Below, piece by piece: positions 9,631-17,393 of a stretch of 45,165 bases of DNA. The stretch is from positions 1 to 45,165 of the forward strand of contig JAILMB010000280.1 in assembly GCA_024692825.1 (NCBI GenBank), in the 5' to 3' direction. The translations under genes and the position numbers were made by a program. Source of the DNA: Lachnospiraceae bacterium (GTDB lineage: Bacteria > Bacillota > Clostridia > Lachnospirales > Lachnospiraceae). The number at the start of each line of letters is the position of its first letter. The stretch's first letter is position 1. The notes below the pieces were generated by a model. The model had not been told where the DNA came from. It saw nothing but the letters and a program-made list of their open reading frames with translations, and searched no databases.

Positions 9631-12273
9631 CTATTCTTCTACTGTTAAATCAGTAGTATCTGTATCAGGTAAATCAGTGGAAGAGTCATCATAGCTTTCA
9701 TCCACTTCTTCTGTATCGTCTGAATCGTCAACATCGTCCTCTGAATCGTCGTCACCATTACTGCTTGTATTCTTTCCATGTCGATCGCAGAATTGAGATA
9801 AGAACTCATCTGTTAGCAAATAAGGTGTATCAGCAGTACCCTGACTTCCACCAACAATGTAAACTCCAGTAGTTGTGTTTGGACAATACTCATTTGCAAT
9901 CATTCGAGAGTCATTGCATAGGGTAGCAGTGACATGGTGATCACAGGTTTCTGTAGGCTGTGTGCCTTCTGCGAAGTATTCGGTGTAAACCATCGATCCT
10001 CTTGGATCACAGTCACAAACACCTTCAACAGGCAGTAAACCTGATTTTGAACATACACTTACTTGAACAATGCCACTTGGCTTTGTAAAGTCCTTGTACT
10101 CAAGACCTTCGTGGATACGGGACATTACTTCTCGCCAAATGTTCTTAGAGTAAACGGTACTTGACTGAGGAGAGTTATCATCACATCCGCCCCAAATGGC
10201 TGCAGTGTAATATGGAGTATAACCACAAAATACGGTATCTCTATCCTTGGTTGTGGTACCTGATTTACCGGCAACAGCCATGTTAGAGATGTTTGCTCTT
10301 GTACCGGTACCCTTTGTCATAACGTCTTTCATAGCGCTTGTTAATAACCAGGCAGTAGTATCTTTTAACACCTCAGTAGATTCGTTTTGTGTGTTATCTA
10401 ATAAAACATCGCCGTTATAATCCAATACCTGAGTATAGAAAACAGGTTTGTTATAATCACCGCTATTGGCAATGGTTGCATAGGCAGCGGTCAACTCTAG
10501 GTTTGTAACACCTTTTGTAATACCACCAAGAGCAAGTGCTTGGTTATTGTCACCGGTATCTAGAGTAGAAATACCAAATTTCTCAACATATTCATATCCG
10601 AGCGAAGTGCCAATCTGTGTAAGGGTTTTTACAGTAACTACATTGATAGAATTGGTAATTGCAGTACGGATATTTGTAAAACCACGGTAGTTGTTGTCAT
10701 AGTTTGAAAGTGATGTACCGTTGGCGTAGGTCATTGGCGCATCATCCTGTACAGATGCAAGGGTGAGTCCACCAGCGTCTAAGGCAGGAGCGTATGCCGC
10801 TAATATCTTGAAAGTGGATCCAGGCTGTCTTGTAATTCCTGTGGCTCTGTTTAAGGTCTTGCTGGCAGTTTTGTCACCACGTCCGCCTACGATTGCTACA
10901 ACATATCCTGTGGATTGATCCATAACAGTCATGGCTGCCTGAGGCTGAAGCGTGAAGATAAGAGATTCTCCTGACTCGGAGATGGTATCTCCTTCTTCCA
11001 TTAGTTCTGCTTTATATGCATCTATGGCTGCCTGAGCTTCCTCTTCAGAGTTAAAGTTAATGCTATAGCTTGAGTCTTTTGCCTGATAGTAGGACAACAT
11101 GGTTTGTTCACTGTAGTTCTCGTAAGTCCCATCTGCTTTTGTGATGGTCAAACGATAAGTAAAGGATACCTTAGGGTCTGTCGCATAGTTTTCGTTATTA
11201 TTAATCTCTTCTTCAACAATATTTTGAATGTCACTATCCTGAGTAGAATAAATAGTTAATCCACCGGAATAGAGCTTTTGGTAAGCTTCTGTTTCCGTAT
11301 AACCCTTTTGTTCCATTAAATCGTCGATGACTTCATCGGTGAGAGCATCTACAAAGTAAGAAGTAGATGAGGTATCAATTTCATTATTGATAATCTGAAT
11401 ACGATCGTAGACGTCATCTGCCATGGCTTCATCGTATTCCGTTTCTGTAATGTAGCCCTGGTCAAGCATATTTTCCAATACTTTTTTCCTACGCTTTGCA
11501 TTTTCATCAGGGTTCGAAATAGGATTGTACTTCGAAGGATTCTGAGTAATACCTGCAATGACTGCGCATTCTGAAAGGGTTAATTCACTAACACTTTTAT
11601 TAAAGTATCTTTCGGAAGCTGCTTGAACACCCAGGGTGTTTTGACCAAGGTTAATAGTATTTAGGTAATTCTCCATGATCTCATCTTTGGAGGTAACCTT
11701 TTCTAACTGAATGGCCAAATACTGTTCTTGAATCTTTCGGTCAATACGATCTTTAAAGGTTGTTTCACTTGTCCATGTGGTAAAGTAATTATTCTTTAGA
11801 AGCTGCTGGGTAATAGTGGAAGCGCCCTGAGATGCTCGATTTCCACTGAATACATTTACAATATCAACGGCTACAGCTCGAATAATACCCTGAATATCAA
11901 TACCGTTGTGCTCGTAGAATCTGGAATCTTCAATAGCAACAAAGGCATGCTGTAAGTTTTCTGGAATAGAAGATAATTCAACATATTCTCTGTTTGCACC
12001 AGAAGAAGCTAAATTTTCAATCTCTTTTCCATCACTATCATATATGGTAGTGGAAAATCCTTCTGGTGAAATATCAATGGATGAAACATCCGGCAGTTCG
12101 TTGATAAGGCCAGTGACATAAAATGCAGCACCACCGAGACCAATGACTGCGATCAGTGCAATACAAATCAATAAGGTCTTAATAAAGGATATTCCAAATT
12201 TTTTTCTAGCTTTTGCTTTCTTGTTGGACAAGGAAGCTTTATTCTTTTTCAAGTTCTTTTTGCCGTAATTCAT
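9631..12273 (-). CDS. Class A penicillin-binding protein (PBP1A-type transglycosylase/transpeptidase)
   Basis: 880 aa; cytoplasmic basic tail plus one TM; EDSRFYEHNGID and GASTITQQLLKN (GT51); RQPGSTFKILA (SxxK), SIN, AGKSGTT (KTG-like) transpeptidase motifs; acidic C-terminal tail. Confidence 0.95.
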   Translation of the reverse strand: MNYGKKNLKKNKASLSNKKAKARKKFGISFIKTLLICIALIAVIGLGGAAFYVTGLINELPDVSSIDISPEGFSTTIYDSDGKEIENLASSGANREYVELSSIPENLQHAFVAIEDSRFYEHNGIDIQGIIRAVAVDIVNVFSGNRASQGASTITQQLLKNNYFTTWTSETTFKDRIDRKIQEQYLAIQLEKVTSKDEIMENYLNTINLGQNTLGVQAASERYFNKSVSELTLSECAVIAGITQNPSKYNPISNPDENAKRRKKVLENMLDQGYITETEYDEAMADDVYDRIQIINNEIDTSSTSYFVDALTDEVIDDLMEQKGYTETEAYQKLYSGGLTIYSTQDSDIQNIVEEEINNNENYATDPKVSFTYRLTITKADGTYENYSEQTMLSYYQAKDSSYSINFNSEEEAQAAIDAYKAELMEEGDTISESGESLIFTLQPQAAMTVMDQSTGYVVAIVGGRGDKTASKTLNRATGITRQPGSTFKILAAYAPALDAGGLTLASVQDDAPMTYANGTSLSNYDNNYRGFTNIRTAITNSINVVTVKTLTQIGTSLGYEYVEKFGISTLDTGDNNQALALGGITKGVTNLELTAAYATIANSGDYNKPVFYTQVLDYNGDVLLDNTQNESTEVLKDTTAWLLTSAMKDVMTKGTGTRANISNMAVAGKSGTTTKDRDTVFCGYTPYYTAAIWGGCDDNSPQSSTVYSKNIWREVMSRIHEGLEYKDFTKPSGIVQVSVCSKSGLLPVEGVCDCDPRGSMVYTEYFAEGTQPTETCDHHVTATLCNDSRMIANEYCPNTTTGVYIVGGSQGTADTPYLLTDEFLSQFCDRHGKNTSSNGDDDSEDDVDDSDDTEEVDESYDDSSTDLPDTDTTDLTVEE

Positions 12274-12372
12274 AAAATCTCCTTTTACACAAAGATGGAT
12301 TTATTATAACAGAAATTAACATTATTATAAAGATGCTGTGACTTGTAGAAATTTCAACTGGGGTTTTATATA

Positions 12373-13023
12373 ATGACAAATATGGAATACGAAATTTTAA
12401 AAAATGGTGAAGATAAAATAACAGAAAAAAAGTCGGTGTTTATTGGAGCTGTGGCTTCTGTTCACAGTGAAGAAGAAGCATTGGATTTTATAGCTGCAAA
12501 GAAAAAGGAACACTATGATGCAAGACATAATTGTTTTGCCTATGTCATTGGGGATGAGAATCAAATTATGAGATCTTCCGATGATGGAGAACCAAGTGGA
12601 ACAGCAGGAAGACCTATGCTCGATGTGATTCTTGGCCATAGTCTCCACAATGTTGTGGTAGTGGTTACAAGATACTTTGGTGGGGTGTTGCTTGGTACAG
12701 GCGGGCTGGTGCGCGCTTATACAAAGGCTACTGAAGTAGGGATTCAATCCTGTGCGCTTTTAGAAAGACATCGGGGAAAATCCCTTCGTATTGCTTTAGA
12801 CTATACCTTGTTAGGAAAGATTCAATACATATTAAAAGAACGAAACATCTTTGTGGAAGATACGATATATGATGCCAATGTAGTGATATTGGCATATGTA
12901 GATACAAAAGATGTGGCAGAACTTGAACAGCAGCTTATTAACCAGAGTGGAGGGAAAGTCTCCTTAGAATGGGGAGAAGAAACCTCCTTTGGTATTTCTG
13001 AAGGGAAACTACTTCTTTTTTAA
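12373..13023 (+). CDS. YigZ/IMPACT family protein
   Basis: 216 aa; EKKSVFIGAVASVHSEEEALDFI, HNCFAYVIGDENQIMRSSDDGEPSGTAGRPMLDVI, VVVTRYFGGVLLGTGGLVRAYTKA. Confidence 0.93.
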   Translation: MTNMEYEILKNGEDKITEKKSVFIGAVASVHSEEEALDFIAAKKKEHYDARHNCFAYVIGDENQIMRSSDDGEPSGTAGRPMLDVILGHSLHNVVVVVTRYFGGVLLGTGGLVRAYTKATEVGIQSCALLERHRGKSLRIALDYTLLGKIQYILKERNIFVEDTIYDANVVILAYVDTKDVAELEQQLINQSGGKVSLEWGEETSFGISEGKLLLF

Positions 13024-13551
13024 AGGCTCGCACTCATAGTGAACTAAGAGTCTTGACATATAGGTTTCCAATTCCTCTGTACTAGCAGTGTAACCTTCTT
13101 CGCAGTAACTGCGTGCAATTCCAGTAAGTCCACCTGCAGTTACATTGTTCATATAGAGGCAGGATTTTTTACAACAGGACATAAACACATCATAGACACT
13201 TTCATATATGAGATATAGGATATTGTTTTCCCAAAGTAGTTTGAAATAGTCCTTGTTATTTACGAGATAGTGAGCAAATCCATGGCAAAATTCACTGAAG
13301 GGCTTTTCGTCCTTAGGGGATTTTACCGTTTCTTTTGTGTCGAAATAACATTTTTGAAGCTCAAATACAATAACATTGTCTTTCTCGTTAAATAGACTGT
13401 AGAAGGTTTGACGAGAAATATTTGCTTCTTTACAAAGTAAACTAATACTAATATCCTCGTATTTTTTCTTCTTTAATAGAGCCGTCATAGCATTTGAAAT
13501 CTGGGTTTGTGAAGCAATGGCTGTTTTATTGGAACCACAGTACATATTCAT
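13009..13551 (-). CDS. TetR/AcrR-type transcriptional regulator
   Basis: 180 aa; N-terminal HTH ISNAMTALLKKKKYEDISISLLCKEANISRQTFYSLFNEKDNVI. Confidence 0.85.
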   Translation of the reverse strand: MNMYCGSNKTAIASQTQISNAMTALLKKKKYEDISISLLCKEANISRQTFYSLFNEKDNVIVFELQKCYFDTKETVKSPKDEKPFSEFCHGFAHYLVNNKDYFKLLWENNILYLIYESVYDVFMSCCKKSCLYMNNVTAGGLTGIARSYCEEGYTASTEELETYMSRLLVHYECEPLKKK

Positions 13552-13554
13552 AAA

Positions 13555-15468
13555 TTAATTCCCTTCAAAATATTCTCTTAATCGCTCAATTGGGACAGGT
13601 TTAGCGTATTTGTAGCCCTGGATGTAGTCGAATCCATGATTGATACAGAATTGTGTTTGCTCATCTGTTTCTACTCCTTCCACAAGAGGAGCGATATTAC
13701 TTTCCTTTAACATGTGAATTAAAGCAAGAATCATTTCTTCTGTATTTTCGTCCTGCATGGCTTTGTAAAGTATGGTCTTATCAAATTTAATGGTATGAAA
13801 ATCTCCGGAAGTTAAACGGTCAAAATTTGAGTAGCCGGTGCCAAAGTCATCTAAGTAGAAGTGGATGCCCTCATCGTTCATGCTTTGCATATTATTTGCA
13901 ACACTATCGTAGTTTTCGTAAACAGAGCTTTCTGTTACTTCCAGACGAATCTTATGCGGATCAATCTGATTGTCTTCGATAATACGAAGTAAATCATCGG
14001 TCATACTCTTAACGGATAATTCTAAGGGAGAACAGTTGACGGTAATGCAATCAAACTCATAGTTGTCGTCCATCCGACGGATCTCCTGACATACCTTATT
14101 TAAAATAATACAGGTAAGAGAATGGATGCATCTGCTTTCTTCGGCAATTGGAATGAATGTTCCAGGGTATAGAATATTTCCATCGATTTCCAAACGCATA
14201 AGAGCCTCGGCACTTAGGAAAGCCTTTTTCTCAACGGAGAAGATTGGCTGTGCATAGGCTAACACTCTTGGATCATTCAAGTCTTTGCGATCTCTGATAT
14301 CTTCTAGTGCTAAATGTACACGATAGTATTCCATAAACGCTGTCATTTCACTATTACCGGCAAACAGGCACTCATTTTTTGCGTCATTTGCAACCTTTGT
14401 TTGCAGGAAGGAAAAGTAGTGCTGCAAAATATCAATATTTCGAAGAAAGGGGTGGTGAGAAATTCCAATAGCTTTAAAATAGGCAGGTAGATACTCATAA
14501 CCCGTAGGATGGCTGATGATATCAATTACGGCATCAAAATAATCCCGAGCAGTAATATTTTCATCTAAATAGGTAAAAGCCGCATAGGTACTTGTGGAAA
14601 TACGATAGGCATAACTGCGATTACAAATGCGCTCCGTTCTTCTTGCAATATCAGAAATAATATTGTGAATGGAAGATTCCTGTAGTACAAAGTTAGTTTT
14701 TTCCAGTTGAGGAATAGAAACAAAAACAACAATAAACTTTTTATTTTTCTTAATGGAATCAGAGATTTTTGTGTTTAGAGGATCCCCGTTTTGTGTACCT
14801 GTTTCTTCGTCATAAGGATTGCTATGAAAAAGTAAATAGCAAGCCATGAAAGGAACGGTATAGGTGAGGCTGATAAACACCTTTGTAGAGAAGAACAATT
14901 GGAAAATCAAGGTGACCGACATAGCAACAGAGAAAATCTGCATGCTAAGCAAGATGACCTTAGGCAATTTATTCCTATTTAAAAACGTAAGAATTAACAC
15001 GATAACGCAAGCCACTAATCCAAATTGGCAGCAAAACATAATGAATCGTTGCAACAATATGGCATCAGAAGGGAAGGGATTATGAAATCCGTGGATAAAA
15101 GAAAAGTAGGCAAATCCAATAAACCCATAAAACATACAAAAGATGAGGGCGCTTAAAAGAGCTGGCCGATTATAAGAAGAACCGTGTGTCAAATAATATA
15201 TATAGGTAAGAATCAGATTTAAAATACCAATATAACAAACTCCATATACAATGAAAGCAATCAATATTAAAAGAGCGTTGTGGGGACGGTCGCCGGATAC
15301 AGAGAATCCAATGAAAAGCAGGGTAATGCTTCCAATCATTCCTAGAATAATACCCACAAAGTCAATCATATACCCAAGGGTTTTACGAGGGTTTGAATAT
15401 AGCATAAAGAATAGGATTAAACATCCCAATATTACACTAGAAATTTCACCATATACATTAATAACCAT
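13555..15468 (-). CDS. Membrane EAL-domain c-di-GMP phosphodiesterase with a degenerate GGDEF-like region
   Basis: 637 aa; about 7 N-terminal TM segments; EAL motifs EALMRLE, EVTES, LDDFGTGYSNF, IKFDKT, VEGVETDEQ, QGYKYAKPVP; the central region lacks a GGDEF signature. Confidence 0.9.
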   Translation of the reverse strand: MVINVYGEISSVILGCLILFFMLYSNPRKTLGYMIDFVGIILGMIGSITLLFIGFSVSGDRPHNALLILIAFIVYGVCYIGILNLILTYIYYLTHGSSYNRPALLSALIFCMFYGFIGFAYFSFIHGFHNPFPSDAILLQRFIMFCCQFGLVACVIVLILTFLNRNKLPKVILLSMQIFSVAMSVTLIFQLFFSTKVFISLTYTVPFMACYLLFHSNPYDEETGTQNGDPLNTKISDSIKKNKKFIVVFVSIPQLEKTNFVLQESSIHNIISDIARRTERICNRSYAYRISTSTYAAFTYLDENITARDYFDAVIDIISHPTGYEYLPAYFKAIGISHHPFLRNIDILQHYFSFLQTKVANDAKNECLFAGNSEMTAFMEYYRVHLALEDIRDRKDLNDPRVLAYAQPIFSVEKKAFLSAEALMRLEIDGNILYPGTFIPIAEESRCIHSLTCIILNKVCQEIRRMDDNYEFDCITVNCSPLELSVKSMTDDLLRIIEDNQIDPHKIRLEVTESSVYENYDSVANNMQSMNDEGIHFYLDDFGTGYSNFDRLTSGDFHTIKFDKTILYKAMQDENTEEMILALIHMLKESNIAPLVEGVETDEQTQFCINHGFDYIQGYKYAKPVPIERLREYFEGN

Positions 15469-15517
15469 TTATACTCACCAATTACTTTCTTTGATTTTTA
15501 CCGAAAAAACCAAACAT

Positions 15518-15546
15518 ATAATAGATGGAACGTTTACAGATGTCAA
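15518..15546 (-). promoter_or_regulatory. Predicted sigmaA promoter for the EAL gene (TTGACA-N17-TATTAT, minus strand)
   Basis: Plus-strand ataata 15518-15523 and tgtcaa 15541-15546 with 17-nt spacing. Confidence 0.65.
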
Positions 15547-15746
15547 CCTTAAATCAAATTATTTCTATTTTTTGAAATAGTATTCAGAAAATATTGGAAA
15601 ATCAGTAGTTTACTTTGCGTTTACAATTCCATGTAAAATGTATATCCATAATACAAATCCGAGAATTTGTTCATTGAAAAAACGTTTTGTCGGGAATAAA
15701 ATCACTTAAAGATAAGATAATAATATGGAAAGTAGGAGGTTTGCTT

Positions 15747-17240
15747 ATGGCTTCTGTAGCAGAAAATATGAAACACGCAGCAGAGAGACAGGCGTTTTCT
15801 GTAGCTATTGACAGTTTTTTAAATCATGTAGACAAACAGAACGAGACAGAAAGATGCGAGACTTATTTAAAGCTTGTGAATATGGCAGAAAAGTTCTGGG
15901 GAAAGGGAAATGAAGAAACCATGGACAAGGTCCGTGCGGCAGTTTCTGATCCAAACAATCGCTGGGTAAAATACGTAAATAAGATTATTGATGAATCAAA
16001 TCCTAAATTTGCTAAGAAGTTTATCTTAAACCTTGGATACGAAGCATTTTTCCGAGGCACAAAGATGATTCGTGCAAATCGTGAAAAATACAATTGTAAT
16101 ATTCCTTGGTTGATTCTTTTTGATCCAACCATGGCTTGTAACATGCACTGTGTAGGTTGCTGGTCCGGTACATATGGACATAAGGCAAACCTTACATTTG
16201 AAGATATGGATAAGATCGTTACAGAAGGTAAGGAACTTGGCGTATATCTTTATATGATGACCGGTGGAGAACCAATGGTTCGTAAGGCTGATATTATTAA
16301 GCTTTGTGAAAAGCATAATGATTGTATCTTTGCAGCTTATTCTAATTCTACCTTAATTGATGAAGAACTTTGCAAGAAAGTAGTAGAATTAGGAAACTTA
16401 ACCTTCATGCTTTCTATTGAAGGAACTCCTGATACAAATGATGCCCGTCGTGGTGAAGGACATTATGCAGCCGTAATGAAGGCAATGGATTTACTTAAGA
16501 AGTACGGTATCGTTTATGGTACATCAATTTGTTATACAAGAGATAATATTGAAGCCGTTACAAATGATGACTTCTTGAGATTTATTTCTGAAAAAGGAGC
16601 ACGTTTTGGATTCTACTTCCATTACATGCCAGTAGGTAATAATGCAGTACCGGAACTTATGCCTACAGTTGAACAGCGTAAGAAGATGATTGAAAAGATC
16701 CGTTGGGTCCGTTCAAAGGAAAGCGACATTGAGTTCTATCCAATGGACTTCCAGAATGACGGTGAATATGTTGGTGGATGTATCGCTGGTGGTAGAAATT
16801 ACTTCCATATCAATTCTAATGGTGATGCAGAACCTTGTGTATTCATTCATTACTCAAATACAAATATTCACGAGCATAGCATTTTAGAGATGCTTCAGTC
16901 TCCATTATTTATGGAATATCACAAAGGACAGCCATTTAACCGTAATCATTTACGTCCATGTCCAATGCTTGAGAATCCTCAGTTGCTTCGTGAAATGGTA
17001 GACAGAAGTGGTGCACATCAGACTAACTTAGAGTCTCCTGAAGAAGCTGATCATCTATGTGCAAAATGTGATGATTATGCTGCTGAATGGGCTCCGGTTG
17101 CAGATGAAATTTGGGCTAGTCAGACACATCGTAAGGCTTCTTACGAAAACTATTCAAAGGAACATCGTGAGCATCCAGAACTTGCAGCCTTTGAGACCTT
17201 AGAAGATTTAGAGGAAAAATCTGAATCTAAGGTTGGTTAA
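15747..17240 (+). CDS. Radical SAM protein with SPASM-like C-terminal cysteines
   Basis: 497 aa from ATG 15747 (SD gtaggagg); FDPTMACNMHCVGCWSGTYG (CxxxCxxC), MMTGGEP, C-terminal Cys motifs GGCIAGGRNYFHINSNGDAEPCVFIHYS, RPCPML and LCAKCDD. Confidence 0.92.
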   Translation: MASVAENMKHAAERQAFSVAIDSFLNHVDKQNETERCETYLKLVNMAEKFWGKGNEETMDKVRAAVSDPNNRWVKYVNKIIDESNPKFAKKFILNLGYEAFFRGTKMIRANREKYNCNIPWLILFDPTMACNMHCVGCWSGTYGHKANLTFEDMDKIVTEGKELGVYLYMMTGGEPMVRKADIIKLCEKHNDCIFAAYSNSTLIDEELCKKVVELGNLTFMLSIEGTPDTNDARRGEGHYAAVMKAMDLLKKYGIVYGTSICYTRDNIEAVTNDDFLRFISEKGARFGFYFHYMPVGNNAVPELMPTVEQRKKMIEKIRWVRSKESDIEFYPMDFQNDGEYVGGCIAGGRNYFHINSNGDAEPCVFIHYSNTNIHEHSILEMLQSPLFMEYHKGQPFNRNHLRPCPMLENPQLLREMVDRSGAHQTNLESPEEADHLCAKCDDYAAEWAPVADEIWASQTHRKASYENYSKEHREHPELAAFETLEDLEEKSESKVG

Positions 17241-17267
17241 TTACATATATACCTTATTTGATAAGTT

Positions 17268-17302
17268 ATCCGTCTCGATGTAATGTCGAGGCGGATTTTT
17301 TG
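17268..17302 (+). terminator. Rho-independent terminator after radical SAM gene
   Basis: atccgtctcga-tgtaatg-tcgaggcggat followed by TTTTTT. Confidence 0.88.
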
Positions 17303-17393
17303 TCTAAATTATGATATAGAAGTAAAAAATATGATATTTATAATGAATTTACATAGGTTATGATAAAATAAATGAAAAGGAGGAGGATAGATT

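Noticed and set aside
12397-12747. 116-aa minus-strand ORF within the yigZ-like gene
   Set aside because: Antisense to conserved codons, no recognizable domain or SD.
15251-15580. 109-aa plus-strand ORF spanning the EAL start and intergenic region
   Set aside because: Mostly antisense to the EAL N-terminus and covers its predicted promoter; no SD or homology signal.
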